DNA of 55,211 bases, taken from NCBI GenBank assembly GCA_028223395.1, contig JAOIUG010000008.1:1-55211 (forward strand), read 5' to 3'. Shown here piece after piece: positions 1 to 10,372 of this stretch (position 1 is its first letter; the number at the start of each line of letters is the position of its first letter). The position numbers and the translations under genes were made by a program. The notes below the pieces were generated by a model, which did no database searches, was not told the origin of the DNA, and saw nothing but the letters and a program-made list of their open reading frames with translations. Source of the DNA: Shewanella sp. GTDB lineage: Bacteria; Pseudomonadota; Gammaproteobacteria; Enterobacterales; Shewanellaceae.

Positions 1-1640
1 CCGACGCAGCACCAGCTGTTGCGCCTGCGCCAGTTGCCGCCCCTGCTCAAGCCGCTGCTGCTGAGTTAAAAGAAGTACATGTGCCTGATATTGGTGATGA
101 TGAAGTTGAAGTCACTGACATTTTAGTGAGCATTGGTGACAGTATCACTGAAGAGCAATCACTCATGAGTGTTGAAGGTGACAAGGCTGCAATGGAAGTC
201 CCAGCACCTTTTGCTGGCGTGCTTAAAAGCATGCAAGTTAACGTTGGTGACAAAGTGTCTACTGGTAGCCTAGTGATGGTGTTTGAAGTCGCAGGTGCAG
301 CGCCTACTGCCACTGATACATCAACTGCCGCACCAACAGCCGCGCCAGTGGCATCAGCGCCCTCAGCACAAGATGTTAACGTACCTGATATTGGTGGTGA
401 TGAAGTTGAAATCACTGAAATCATGGTTAACGTTGGCGACATGGTGACACAAGAGCAATCACTGATAAGTGTTGAAGGTGATAAAGCGGCGATGGAAGTC
501 CCAGCGCCGTTTGCCGGTAAAGTGTTAGACATTAAAGTCGCTCAAGGTGATAAAGTCTCGACAGGTTCTTTAATTATGAGCTTTGAGGTTGCTGGTAGCG
601 CCGCCGCGACTGCGCCTGCACCGACAGCAGCGCCAGCGCAAGCTCCTGCTGCTAGCCAAGCGCCAGCGGCTCCGGTGACGTCTGACGCCAAAGAAGACTT
701 TGTGGAAAACCCTGCTTATGCCCATGCTTCGCCAGTCATTCGCCGTATGGCGCGTGAACTTGGAGTGAATTTGGCGAAGGTTAAGGGAACAGGCCGCAAA
801 GGACGCGTGGTTAAAGAAGACGTACAAACTTACGTTAAAGCTGCGGTTAAGCAAGTTGAGTCAGGCAATGTTAATACTGCATCAGGTGGCGGCGAGTTAA
901 ATCTGCTGGCATGGCCAAAAGTGGACTTCAGCAAGTTTGGCGAAACCGAAGTTAAGCCATTATCACGCATCCAAAAAATATCTGGTGCTAATTTACACCG
1001 TAACTGGGTGAAAATTCCGCATGTGACTCAGTGGGATGATGCTGATATTACAGAATTAGAGGCTTTCCGTAAGGCGCAAAATGCGGCTGAAGCGAAGAAA
1101 GAATCTGGCATGAAAATCACACCGCTAGTCTTTATTATGAAGGCGGTTGCTAAAGCACTAGAGGCATTCCCAACCTTTAACTCTTCATTGTCAGAAGATG
1201 GCGAAAGCTTAATTTTGAAAAAATACGTGAATGTAGGGATTGCGGTAGACACGCCAAATGGTCTTGTTGTTCCTGTCTTTAAAGACGTCAACAAGAAAGG
1301 CATTCATGAGCTTTCAGATGAACTAAAAGTGGTTTCTAAGAAAGCGCGTGGCGGTAAGTTAACCGCTGCAGATATGCAAGGCGGCTGTTTTACCATTTCT
1401 AGTCTAGGCGGGATCGGTGGTACAGCATTTACCCCTATCGTTAATGCTCCTGAAGTGGCCATTCTTGGCGTCTCTAAGTCAGACATGAAACCCGTATGGA
1501 ACGGTAAAGAATTTGAACCGCGCTTAATGCTGCCACTGTCGCTGTCGTATGATCACCGCGTGATTGACGGTGCTGATGGTGCACGCTTTATTACGTACTT
1601 AAATAGCTGTTTATCAGACATTCGTACTTTAGTGCTTTAG
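1..1640 (+). CDS. aceF: Pyruvate dehydrogenase E2, dihydrolipoamide acetyltransferase (5' end cut by the window)
   Basis: E2 core of the pyruvate dehydrogenase complex; it transfers acetyl groups from the lipoyl arm to CoA in the cytoplasm. The frame is open from base 3, so the gene starts upstream of the window; the GTG at 81 is an internal valine codon. Visible in order: an Ala/Pro linker, a lipoyl domain (about bases 78-290, lipoylation motif GDKAAME), a second Ala/Pro linker, a second nearly identical lipoyl domain (about 372-590, same motif), a third linker, the E3-binding domain (about 715-840, [14 protein letters not shown]), then the acyltransferase domain with the active-site stretch [12 protein letters not shown] near the C-terminus. 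A further lipoyl domain is probably upstream, as enteric AceF has three. It is followed by a terminator and then lpdA, the usual aceE-aceF-lpdA order. Confidence 0.97.
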   Translation, partial: DAAPAVAPAPVAAPAQAAAAELKEVHVPDIGDDEVEVTDILVSIGDSITEEQSLMSVEGDKAAMEVPAPFAGVLKSMQVNVGDKVSTGSLVMVFEVAGAAPTATDTSTAAPTAAPVASAPSAQDVNVPDIGGDEVEITEIMVNVGDMVTQEQSLISVEGDKAAMEVPAPFAGKVLDIKVAQGDKVSTGSLIMSFEVAGSAAATAPAPTAAPAQAPAASQAPAAPVTSDAKEDFVENPAYAHASPVIRRMARELGVNLAKVKGTGRKGRVVKEDVQTYVKAAVKQVESGNVNTASGGGELNLLAWPKVDFSKFGETEVKPLSRIQKISGANLHRNWVKIPHVTQWDDADITELEAFRKAQNAAEAKKESGMKITPLVFIMKAVAKALEAFPTFNSSLSEDGESLILKKYVNVGIAVDTPNGLVVPVFKDVNKKGIHELSDELKVVSKKARGGKLTAADMQGGCFTISSLGGIGGTAFTPIVNAPEVAILGVSKSDMKPVWNGKEFEPRLMLPLSLSYDHRVIDGADGARFITYLNSCLSDIRTLVL

Positions 1641-1644
1641 GCTA

Positions 1645-1677
1645 AATAGGCTGCTTGATTCAAGCAGCCTATTTTTT
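1645..1677 (+). terminator. Rho-independent terminator after aceF
   Basis: A perfect 13-bp stem (AATAGGCTGCTTG pairing with CAAGCAGCCTATT) with a 3-base loop is followed directly by a T run. It lies 5 bases after the aceF stop. lpdA therefore probably also has its own promoter in the roughly 190 bases that follow. Confidence 0.9.
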
Positions 1678-1871
1678 AAATCACTGCGCTAATTCGCTTA
1701 GTTGTGACTATTAATAAACATCAGTAAGATTAAGCGTTTCTAGGATTGTGATCAGTATCAAACACAGGTTAAAATGCGGCCACCTTACAAGATTTGGCCA
1801 CAGTTTCTCGTTGCACAGCTACTTATAGTGAAGTTAGCGTCAGCAGCGACATAAAAAGAATAGAGGAAAAC

Positions 1872-3302
1872 ATGAGTAACGAAATTAACACTCAGGTAGT
1901 TGTATTAGGCGCTGGCCCTGCTGGCTACTCAGCTGCATTCCGTGCTGCGGATTTAGGTTTAGACACTGTCATTGTTGAGCGTTTCAGTACACTCGGTGGT
2001 GTATGTCTAAATGTTGGTTGTATCCCTTCTAAAGCTTTGCTTCATGTTTCTAAAGTGATTGAAGAGGCCAAAATGGTGTCTAATCACGGGGTTGTATTTG
2101 GCGAACCACAGATTGATCTTGATAAGCTGCGTGAATACAAGAAATCTGTTATCGGCCAATTAACCAGCGGATTAGGCGGCATGTCTAAAATGCGTAAAGT
2201 TGACGTGGTTAATGGTCTAGGTAAGTTCACAGGGCCTAATACACTAGAAGTGCAAGGTGAAGACGGCGTTAAAGTTGTTCATTTTGAACAAGCTATTATC
2301 GCAGCCGGTTCTCGTCCGATTCAATTACCTTTTATTCCGCACGAAGATCCACGAGTGTGGGACTCTACTGACGCCCTAGAGCTTAAAGAAGTGCCGGGTA
2401 AACTGTTGGTGATGGGCGGTGGTATTATTGGCCTAGAAATGGGGACTGTGTACTCTTCACTTGGTAGCGATATCGACGTCGTTGAAATGTTCGATCAAGT
2501 GATCCCGGCAGCTGATAAAGACGTTGTTCGCGTTTACACCAAGAAGATCAAGAAGAAATTTAACTTGATGCTTCAAACCAAAGTGACTGCAGTTGAAGCC
2601 AAAGAAGACGGTATCTACGTCACTATGGAAGGCAAAAAAGCCCCTGCCGAGCCAATTCGTTACGATGCTGTATTGGTTGCTATTGGCCGTATTCCAAACG
2701 GTAAAGGCTTAGACGCTGAGAAAGCGGGTGTGAATGTTGATGAGCGTGGGTTCATCAATGTTGATAAGCAAATGCGTACTAACGTACCAAACATCTATGC
2801 AATTGGTGACATCGTTGGTCAACCTATGCTTGCGCACAAAGGTGTGCACGAAGGTCACGTTGCCGCAGAAGTCATTTCTGGCCTTAAGCATTACTTCGAC
2901 CCTAAAGTGATCCCATCGATTGCCTACACGGATCCAGAAGTTGCTTGGGTAGGTCTCACAGAGAAAGAAGCAAAAGAGCAAGGTGTTGCTTACGAAACTG
3001 CGACTTTCCCATGGGCAGCAAGTGGCCGTGCAATTGCATCTGACTGCGCTGATGGTATGACTAAGCTTATTTTCGATAAAGACACGCATCGTGTGATTGG
3101 TGGTGCTATTGTTGGTGTTAATGGTGGTGAGCTGCTGGGTGAAATTGGCTTGGCGATTGAAATGGGTTGTGACGCTGAAGATTTAGCGCTAACTATCCAC
3201 GCTCACCCTACTTTACATGAATCAGTCGGTCTTGCTGCTGAGATCTATGAAGGTTCAATCACTGACTTGCCTAATCCTAAGGCTAAGAAAAAGAAGAAGT
3301 AA
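1872..3302 (+). CDS. lpdA: Dihydrolipoamide dehydrogenase (E3)
   Basis: FAD-dependent E3 shared by the pyruvate and 2-oxoglutarate dehydrogenase complexes and the glycine cleavage system; it reoxidises dihydrolipoamide with NAD+. The 476-residue protein has the N-terminal FAD-binding GAGPAGYSAA motif, the redox disulfide GGVCLNVGCIPSK, a second nucleotide-binding motif GGGIIGLE, and the C-terminal dimer motif HAHPTLHES with the catalytic His-Glu pair. The frame is open further upstream (from 1794), but the ATG at 1872 is chosen because an AGAGG site precedes it and the protein then aligns with the E. coli Lpd N-terminus. It lies downstream of aceF behind a terminator, so independent transcription is likely. 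Confidence 0.97.
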   Translation: MSNEINTQVVVLGAGPAGYSAAFRAADLGLDTVIVERFSTLGGVCLNVGCIPSKALLHVSKVIEEAKMVSNHGVVFGEPQIDLDKLREYKKSVIGQLTSGLGGMSKMRKVDVVNGLGKFTGPNTLEVQGEDGVKVVHFEQAIIAAGSRPIQLPFIPHEDPRVWDSTDALELKEVPGKLLVMGGGIIGLEMGTVYSSLGSDIDVVEMFDQVIPAADKDVVRVYTKKIKKKFNLMLQTKVTAVEAKEDGIYVTMEGKKAPAEPIRYDAVLVAIGRIPNGKGLDAEKAGVNVDERGFINVDKQMRTNVPNIYAIGDIVGQPMLAHKGVHEGHVAAEVISGLKHYFDPKVIPSIAYTDPEVAWVGLTEKEAKEQGVAYETATFPWAASGRAIASDCADGMTKLIFDKDTHRVIGGAIVGVNGGELLGEIGLAIEMGCDAEDLALTIHAHPTLHESVGLAAEIYEGSITDLPNPKAKKKKK

Positions 3303-3316
3303 AACCTCTTCCTAGA

Positions 3317-3343
3317 AAAGCGCTCATATGAGCGCTTTTTTTA
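3317..3343 (+). terminator. Rho-independent terminator after lpdA
   Basis: A 12-bp perfect palindromic stem (AAAAGCGCTCAT/ATGAGCGCTTTT) runs into a T tract, 14 bases after the lpdA stop. It closes the pyruvate dehydrogenase operon. Confidence 0.92.
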
Positions 3344-3426
3344 TGCCTATATTCCTGAAAATAAATAGCTTAATGCAATCAAAGCGTGATTGTGGGTTTT
3401 CTTAGTGATACATTCGGGTTAATTAA

Positions 3427-6400
3427 TTGGAAATTAATAGACCGATGATCATAACAATTATAAGAAAGTGGTTTAGTGTTATTGTCCTGTTTGCTATCTG
3501 CTCATTGCCTGTGCTTGCAAGCAGTGTGACACAGCGTATTTTTACTGCTAGCGATGGGCTAATCAATGGTACCGTTTGGGACATTAGCTTTGATGAGCAC
3601 GGTTTTGCTTGGCTCGCGACAGAAGAAGGACTTTATCGCGTTAGTAGTAGCAAGATCAGGCGTGTGGATCGGATTGGTGTAGAGCGCAAGCTGAACGATG
3701 ATTTCATTAAAGTGGTATTGCCACTGAGTAAGCGTCATTTGCTGGTCAGTAGTGTTTACCATATCTATCTATATGATATTTACAGCAATACTTTTACATT
3801 ATTTGGTAGTGAAGACCTTTTTCCTGAATATGATGGTCTAGGGGTTGTGGCTGAAGTTGAAGCTGAAAATGGCCACCGCGTACTCCTGACAACAGAAGGA
3901 GAGTTACTGCACTTTAACTACTCTGCAATGTCGTTAGAGCGTGTTAATTTTTTAACCCGTCGCCCAGATCACCCTTGGGTAGCAATGGCAGCCATTGCGG
4001 ACAATCGCATTGTAGTGGCAACCCAAAATCACATTGAGATCAGAGACATCTCAGGTGTTCGACTTGCGAAGATTGTTTGGCAAGACAGACATGGTCGCAT
4101 CGCAAAAGTATTTAGTGATTCAAATAATCGCGTTTGGATAAGCTCTCGCGAAGGATTATTTGAATTAGCCCTCGATAGCCTCTCTATTGATCAGGTCACT
4201 CAGCTACCTTACAGCATCAGCCATATAACAGAAGATAGTCATGGTTTTTTATGGTTAGTGAGCCGAACAGGGCTATTAAAGTGGCGACCAGACAGCATGG
4301 AAGCCAAACCCTATGGCCACGAAGTACAGAAAAAATCGAATATTGACTATGTTAAAGATCTCGCGATTGATGATATGGGTCTGATTTGGATCGCAGGTTC
4401 AGGAAATGGGGTGGCGGTTTTAGCCGATACTCCAGATTTCGTACTTGAGCAATTTAGCGAAGACGCCCCTTACAATATGGCTGACGAAGCCGTTTGGTCT
4501 ATTTACACCGACAGCGCAGGAGTATGGTTAGGCACCGATACAGGTTTATCGCTTATCGATAAGCGAACGCTGCACGCTTACCTTATTGTTCCCCAAAATA
4601 TTGATGTTAACGATAGCATTTATCAAATAGATGCACTTGATGACGCACATATTTTACTGTCTAGCTCCAATGGACTTTCGGTAGTCAACAAACATACGTT
4701 TGAAAGCCAAACATTTGCTGACTGGATGGGAGGAACAGATAGCCTAGAGCATCAGTATATCTTCCATAGTTATTTCGACCCTTTGCAGCCTGGGCGGATC
4801 TGGTTTGCTACCAGTCACGGCTTATTTTTCTGGGAGCCTGGTTTATCGGCACCGCAACCTATCACACTGGCTCAAAGTAAAACGAAGGGCCTGCTTCAAA
4901 GGGTAAGTCGTGTGAGTCGGGATCATGCGCAGAATTTATGGATTGGTGGTGATAATTTACTCGGGTATTTAGATAAGCAGAACAATTTTCATTCATTAAC
5001 CGACCAGTTAATAGCTCAATTTGGGGTGGATTCAATCAATATGATTAGCGAGATCAAACCGGGAGTCTTATGGTTTGGTTTAAAAGATCATGGTGTGATT
5101 GAATACAATACTCACACTAAAGTGTTTCAATCGTTAACTGAAACTTGGCGAGTGAATTGCAGTAATGTGTATTTCTTTGAGCAATTTGAACAGTATCAGC
5201 TCATTGGTTGCCCGCGAAGCTTAATTCGTTTTAATAAACTTACAGGCGAAGTCGTGACCTTGGGGCCTGAAGACGGCTTGATAAGTGATGAACTCAATGA
5301 AGGCGCATCGAATGTGACAAAAGATGGCCTTTATGTCGGCACGCCAGATGGCGCGATGTTGCTTGACGCCACAAAGTTAACTAACCGAGTCGCGAACGAC
5401 ACGGTTCAGTTAGAGTCTATGGAAGTATTCTTTGACACTCACAGTGAGATAAGCCTGCTGCCACATGGCCAGCCACGCATATTGCCTGGCGCGCAGCTGA
5501 TTAGCTTTCAGTTGGCTCGTACGAACTACTTAAGTAATAAGCCATTGCAGTTGAGGTATCGTTTACAAGCGCCCAATTTACGTGATGGCAGTAATAGCAG
5601 CTTTCTTCACCTTGATGGGCAAGCACAACTGAACATATCCGGCTTAGAGGCTGGGATATACACTTTAGAAGTCATTAGTTTACAAAATGGTGTGTGGTCT
5701 ACTGAGCCCTTTATTTTTAAGTTTCAGGTTGAGGTTTTCTGGTGGCAAACCCTGTGGTTTAGAAGTGTTATTCTGCTTGGTGTTTTTCTTTTAGGGCTGA
5801 TCATCTTATTTATTCGACAACGGCAAATTATCGCTTTTAAAGGCATTAATTCAGCGCTAAAAAACAGTGAAGAGCGTCTCAAGCAAGCATTAAAAGGCAG
5901 TGACTCAGATTTATGGGAATGGCAACGTAAAACCTTTGCTTTTAAGTTTGAAAATGCGAGTAGGATCTTCAGTTCAGCCGATAACGAAGTTGGGGTCACA
6001 TTGGCTGATTTATGCTATTTCGAAGATGACAGTAATGGTGTGTTGTCAGCTTGGAAGGATATGCTTGAAGAGCGCACTGAGCGTTTTGAGGTTGAGTATC
6101 GCTATATTCGTAAAGACAACAGCGTCGGTTGGTTGAGAGTATTAGGCCGACCAGTAAAGCGTCATCGATTTAATGGAGAGATAGAACAAGTCGCCGGTAC
6201 TTATACCGATATTACTGAGCAGCGTCAGTTAAAAGACGATGTGTATTTACTTGCTCAAGCATTTGAAAACACATCCGAAGCCGTGCTTATTTATGATAAA
6301 GACGAGCGGATCCAAGTGACCAATAAGGCAGCGCAACAGATCTTAGCATGCTCTGCAGATAAGTTAATGGGGCGCGCTTTTTCTGAAGTCCTGATTCAAC

Positions 6401-7953
6401 AAGAGACGGTTATTCATATCGCAGATCTATTGCAGCATGGTTTAAATTGGACGGGGGAATGTAACGTCGCATGTGCCGATGACCAGCAATGTGCAGTGTG
6501 GTTGAATGTTTCATCTATTTTAAATGTCAACGGTGAAGCGACCCATTACGTAGTGGTGTTTTCAGACATCAGCGCACGTAAGCAAACCGAAGCCGATTTA
6601 CGCCGCCTAGCCAATTATGACGTGTTGACCGCTTTACCTAACCGCTCCTTATTTGCCAGTAAGTTATCACAGTCGATTTACCAAGCAGAAAAAGACAACG
6701 GAAAACTCGCGTTACTCTTTTTAGATCTCGATCGCTTTAAACATGTGAATGACTCCTACGGCCACAGTATGGGAGATGCCTTATTGGTAGAGGCGTCTAA
6801 ACGACTGCAGGCACTGATCACACCCGGCAATGTATTGTGCCGGTTTGGCGGTGATGAATTTGTTATTTTGCTGCGTAATCAAATCAATGTAGACAGCATT
6901 AACTTACTGTGTGAGCAACTGCTTGCCAGTATTGCAAAGCCATTTTCGCTGTTTGGTCGAGAGTTCTATATCTCAACCAGTATCGGTGTAAGCTTATGGC
7001 CTGAAGATGCTAAGCAATCAGAAAGCTTAATCAAAAATGCCGATTTGGCCATGTATCACGCTAAAGATGAAGGGAAAGGTAACTTCAAATATTACTCACA
7101 AGATCGTAATGAGGAGGCACTTTACCATTTAAGACTGGAAGCAGACTTACGTAAAGCCATAGAAAAAGAGGAGTTAGAGTTACACTTTCAGCCCAAAATC
7201 AACATACAAGAAGGCAACAAACTGGTAGGAGTTGAGGCGTTATTGCGCTGGCATCACCCGCAAGATGGCTATGTACGTACTGATATCTTTATTAAAGTGG
7301 CAGAAGCTTGTGGCTTAATTGTGGATATTGATCGCTGGGTGATGCGTGAAGCATGTCGCTACGGTGCGCACTGGAGTAAAACGCTGGCTGAGCCTTTTGA
7401 AATATCGGTGAATATTTCCACTTTGCATTTTCGTCAGCCCGATTTTATTGAGGAGGTTGAGTCATGCCTCGCTGCGAGCGGCATGGCGAGTCAATATTTA
7501 TCGCTGGAGATCACCGAAGGCGTATTAATGAAAGAACTCGATGTTGCTAAACATCACCTTAAAAAGCTTAAATTATTGGGAGTGAATGTCGCGATTGATG
7601 ACTTTGGCACGGGTTACTCGTCACTGGCTTATTTACGTCATTTTGAAGTCAATACCTTAAAAATCGATCGTTCCTTCTTGATTGATATTGCGACAAACAA
7701 AGCCGACCAAGCCATCGCAAGTAGTATTATTGAGTTGGCGAGAAACTTAAAGTTGGATGTGGTCGCCGAAGGAGTAGAAACCGACGCCCAGCTTGATCAA
7801 ATCGTGAGTCGCGGTTGCTACGTTATTCAAGGCTATTACTTCTCTAAACCGATAGCTGCGCCCGCACTAGAGGCTTATATCGCAGCCAAAAACCATGCGG
7901 GCTTACCTGCTAGCGCTCCCGCTTTGTTAGTCGCCGAAACTTGCACAAGCTAA
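3427..7953 (+). CDS. Membrane GGDEF-EAL c-di-GMP turnover protein with periplasmic propeller and two PAS domains
   Basis: A 1508-residue inner-membrane signalling protein. Order seen: signal-anchor (residues about 10-30), a periplasmic region of two-component-regulator propeller repeats (about 30-690, many 'G-L-W-IG' type blades), a Y_Y_Y-like beta domain, one transmembrane helix (about 773-795), two PAS/PAC domains (about 815-1060), GGDEF (motif GGDEF at 1140-1144) and EAL (EALLRW at 1270, with the conserved DDFGTGYSS and VVAEGVET motifs). Both catalytic motifs are intact, so it could make and/or degrade c-di-GMP; which activity dominates cannot be read from the sequence. The start is uncertain: TTG 3427 or ATG 3445, both with weak ribosome sites. 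The patatin gene follows after 48 bases, so co-transcription is possible. A periplasmic ligand for the propeller is inferred, not known. Confidence 0.9.
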   Translation: MEINRPMIITIIRKWFSVIVLFAICSLPVLASSVTQRIFTASDGLINGTVWDISFDEHGFAWLATEEGLYRVSSSKIRRVDRIGVERKLNDDFIKVVLPLSKRHLLVSSVYHIYLYDIYSNTFTLFGSEDLFPEYDGLGVVAEVEAENGHRVLLTTEGELLHFNYSAMSLERVNFLTRRPDHPWVAMAAIADNRIVVATQNHIEIRDISGVRLAKIVWQDRHGRIAKVFSDSNNRVWISSREGLFELALDSLSIDQVTQLPYSISHITEDSHGFLWLVSRTGLLKWRPDSMEAKPYGHEVQKKSNIDYVKDLAIDDMGLIWIAGSGNGVAVLADTPDFVLEQFSEDAPYNMADEAVWSIYTDSAGVWLGTDTGLSLIDKRTLHAYLIVPQNIDVNDSIYQIDALDDAHILLSSSNGLSVVNKHTFESQTFADWMGGTDSLEHQYIFHSYFDPLQPGRIWFATSHGLFFWEPGLSAPQPITLAQSKTKGLLQRVSRVSRDHAQNLWIGGDNLLGYLDKQNNFHSLTDQLIAQFGVDSINMISEIKPGVLWFGLKDHGVIEYNTHTKVFQSLTETWRVNCSNVYFFEQFEQYQLIGCPRSLIRFNKLTGEVVTLGPEDGLISDELNEGASNVTKDGLYVGTPDGAMLLDATKLTNRVANDTVQLESMEVFFDTHSEISLLPHGQPRILPGAQLISFQLARTNYLSNKPLQLRYRLQAPNLRDGSNSSFLHLDGQAQLNISGLEAGIYTLEVISLQNGVWSTEPFIFKFQVEVFWWQTLWFRSVILLGVFLLGLIILFIRQRQIIAFKGINSALKNSEERLKQALKGSDSDLWEWQRKTFAFKFENASRIFSSADNEVGVTLADLCYFEDDSNGVLSAWKDMLEERTERFEVEYRYIRKDNSVGWLRVLGRPVKRHRFNGEIEQVAGTYTDITEQRQLKDDVYLLAQAFENTSEAVLIYDKDERIQVTNKAAQQILACSADKLMGRAFSEVLIQQETVIHIADLLQHGLNWTGECNVACADDQQCAVWLNVSSILNVNGEATHYVVVFSDISARKQTEADLRRLANYDVLTALPNRSLFASKLSQSIYQAEKDNGKLALLFLDLDRFKHVNDSYGHSMGDALLVEASKRLQALITPGNVLCRFGGDEFVILLRNQINVDSINLLCEQLLASIAKPFSLFGREFYISTSIGVSLWPEDAKQSESLIKNADLAMYHAKDEGKGNFKYYSQDRNEEALYHLRLEADLRKAIEKEELELHFQPKINIQEGNKLVGVEALLRWHHPQDGYVRTDIFIKVAEACGLIVDIDRWVMREACRYGAHWSKTLAEPFEISVNISTLHFRQPDFIEEVESCLAASGMASQYLSLEITEGVLMKELDVAKHHLKKLKLLGVNVAIDDFGTGYSSLAYLRHFEVNTLKIDRSFLIDIATNKADQAIASSIIELARNLKLDVVAEGVETDAQLDQIVSRGCYVIQGYYFSKPIAAPALEAYIAAKNHAGLPASAPALLVAETCTS

Positions 7954-8001
7954 CGAAATAACTTAGGTTAAAATATCAGCAAGAGAATAGAGTAAGTCAT
8001 T

Positions 8002-10227
8002 ATGAAGCATTGCGTTATCGCCTTTTGTTTTTTGTTATTGTCGCCATTGGATATCAATGCAACTGAAAGACCAAAAATAGGATTAGCACTCAGTGGTGGC
8101 GGCGCAAAAGGTGCAGCACATGTTGGCGTACTCAAGGTACTTGAAGGTAAAAATATTCCAATCGATTACATTGCAGGAACCAGCATTGGTGCCTATGTTG
8201 GTGGAATGTATGCGCTAGGCTATAGCGCGGCGGAAATCGAAGCCATCATGATGAATACCGACTGGGAAAAAGGCTATTCAGATACAATTCCAAGGCAGTC
8301 GCTCAGCTTTAAAGATAAAGAAACCAGAGACAAGTACAACATCCCCATCAATATAGGGTACAGCGATGATGAAGTTAAACTGCCACGAGGTTTGTTACGT
8401 GGCCAAAGTATGTCACAACTGCTGCGTAGCTCCACCAATCTTATTGAGCAGCTTGGGAGTTTTGACGACCTCTCTATTCCTTTTCGAGCCGTCGCCACAG
8501 ATTTAACAACAGGAGAAGCCGTTGTGTTAGACAGCGGCAGTATTGTTGCAGCCATGCAAGCCTCAGCCTCAGTGCCTGGCGCGTTACAACCAGCGGTGAT
8601 AGACGGGCGCTTACTAGTCGATGGCGGCATTGCCAACAACATGCCCATTGATATCGTCAAACAAATGGGCGCAGATATTGTCATTGCGGTTGATATCGGC
8701 TCGCCCTTAGTCGGCGCAGCCCAATTGGACAGTAGTATTGCAGTGCTTAATCAATTATCGACAATATTAACAAACGCCAGTTCCAAAAAACAAAAAGCAC
8801 TGTTAGACGCTAACGATATTTTAATCCGCCCAAAAATTGATGATCTAAGCACCACAGATTTTAGCATCATGCCCATTGCACTACCGCTAGGCGAAATCGC
8901 CGCCAGAGAAAAATCGGCTCATTTAGATAAGCTTGCAGTGAGTCGCTCCGATTTTCGCCAATATTTAGTGGCAAAAAAGCAAAAAAGCAGCCAATGGAGC
9001 AGTGAAATAAAGCGACCACTGGTGAAGGTTGTGTATGACAATCACTCTAATGTGAGTGAAAAATTGCTGGCCGAGAGTTTAGCGTTAACCCCCGGTGAGC
9101 CTGTGACAACCGCCTCGCTAGAAGCTGGAATAAAACGAGTTTATGCATTAGATAAATTTGAGCGAGTTGACGCCGAATTTACTGATACAGACGCAGGGCG
9201 CGTCCTTACCGTAACCACAAAGGCCAAATCATGGGGGCCAAATTATTTTGATTTAGGTTTTAGCTGGGAAGATGACTTCAGCCTCGATTCAGTCGTATCG
9301 CTAGATTTTGCTTACGCAATGACTAACGTGACCGAAAATGGAGGCGAGTGGCGTAATGAGATCTCGTTGGGTTTCGATAAACTACTGGGCTCAGAGTTTT
9401 ACCAGCCACTATCAAAAGATCAAACCTATTTTAGCCGGGCACAATTTGAGTATGAACTTAAAGATTGGGCATTTTTTGAAAACAACAGCCGCGTCTTTGA
9501 ATTAAAGCAAACCTCATATCATACCGAGATCGGCGTTGGGATTAATTACACCCATAATGGCATGATTGAGTTGGGTCTAGTGGGTGAAATAGGCGAGCTT
9601 AAAAATGACTTCTGGGGTTTAGGCGGCGTTGATTATTCAGGTTACGGTGGTTACTTTAAATTCGCCTATGATGATTTAAACAGCATAAGCTTTCCGACTT
9701 CGGGAAACCGATTTACCTTTAATGTTTTCTTTCGAAAAGAGAAGTATGAATTGGATCAGGCGGTTGATGATCCTAACGCGTCAAGTTTTTCGATACAATA
9801 CGAAGCGGACTGGCGAGGCGCACTGGGTTTTGGTAATCACGCCCTTGTCGGGATTGCCTCTTTAGCAACAGTCGATAAAGACGGTACATTTACCGTGAAT
9901 GTTTCAGAGTTAGGTGGCTTTTTAAATCTTTCTGGTTACCACAAAAATGCACTTTATGGCTCACATAAAGTGTTTGGTGCATTTGTGTACCAATATGATC
10001 TCGGCCGTGATGTATTAGGGATGACAGAATACCCGCTTTATTTAGGCACCAGTTTAGAAGCGGGAAATGTATGGACACAAAAAGACAACGTGTCTCTCAG
10101 TGACTTAATTTACTCTGGCAGCCTCTTTCTTGGCATTGATACCGGAGTCGGTCCGGCCGCCCTAGGTTTTGGCGCTTCTGATGACGGTGAAAAAACCGTC
10201 TTCTTATTTATCGGTAAAAACTGGTAA
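8002..10227 (+). CDS. Patatin-like phospholipase, type Vd autotransporter (PlpD family)
   Basis: A 741-residue exported lipase predicted to sit in the outer membrane. It has a signal peptide (about residues 1-20), then a patatin domain with the oxyanion motif GGGAKG, the nucleophile motif GTSIG (Ser61) and the catalytic DGG (Asp207), giving a complete Ser-Asp dyad. After about residue 330 there is a POTRA-like segment and then a long beta-strand-rich region ending in the aromatic residue Trp, as expected of an outer-membrane barrel signal. This architecture is that of PlpD-type fused two-partner (type Vd) autotransporters, which cleave phospholipids. It lies just downstream of the c-di-GMP gene; a functional link is only suggested by proximity. 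Confidence 0.9.
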   Translation: MKHCVIAFCFLLLSPLDINATERPKIGLALSGGGAKGAAHVGVLKVLEGKNIPIDYIAGTSIGAYVGGMYALGYSAAEIEAIMMNTDWEKGYSDTIPRQSLSFKDKETRDKYNIPINIGYSDDEVKLPRGLLRGQSMSQLLRSSTNLIEQLGSFDDLSIPFRAVATDLTTGEAVVLDSGSIVAAMQASASVPGALQPAVIDGRLLVDGGIANNMPIDIVKQMGADIVIAVDIGSPLVGAAQLDSSIAVLNQLSTILTNASSKKQKALLDANDILIRPKIDDLSTTDFSIMPIALPLGEIAAREKSAHLDKLAVSRSDFRQYLVAKKQKSSQWSSEIKRPLVKVVYDNHSNVSEKLLAESLALTPGEPVTTASLEAGIKRVYALDKFERVDAEFTDTDAGRVLTVTTKAKSWGPNYFDLGFSWEDDFSLDSVVSLDFAYAMTNVTENGGEWRNEISLGFDKLLGSEFYQPLSKDQTYFSRAQFEYELKDWAFFENNSRVFELKQTSYHTEIGVGINYTHNGMIELGLVGEIGELKNDFWGLGGVDYSGYGGYFKFAYDDLNSISFPTSGNRFTFNVFFRKEKYELDQAVDDPNASSFSIQYEADWRGALGFGNHALVGIASLATVDKDGTFTVNVSELGGFLNLSGYHKNALYGSHKVFGAFVYQYDLGRDVLGMTEYPLYLGTSLEAGNVWTQKDNVSLSDLIYSGSLFLGIDTGVGPAALGFGASDDGEKTVFLFIGKNW

Positions 10228-10372
10228 AGCGCCATTAAATAATGACAATAATCCCGCCTAAATGCGGGGGATTAATGGCCTTCTACAGCTTTGCAGCCCA
10301 AGTCAATGACCAATATTTACCTGCAGAGGACACCTGCTCGCTTCTTAAACAGCGTAACATACAGATGTAAGC

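Noticed and set aside
1747..1762. CRP-like site TGTGA-N6-TCAAA upstream of lpdA
   Set aside because: Only the left half fits the consensus and no promoter elements align with it; too weak to list as a site.
10249..10274. Hairpin TAATCCCGC ... GCGGGGGATTA after the patatin gene
   Set aside because: The stem has a two-base bulge and no T run on either strand, so I do not call it a terminator.
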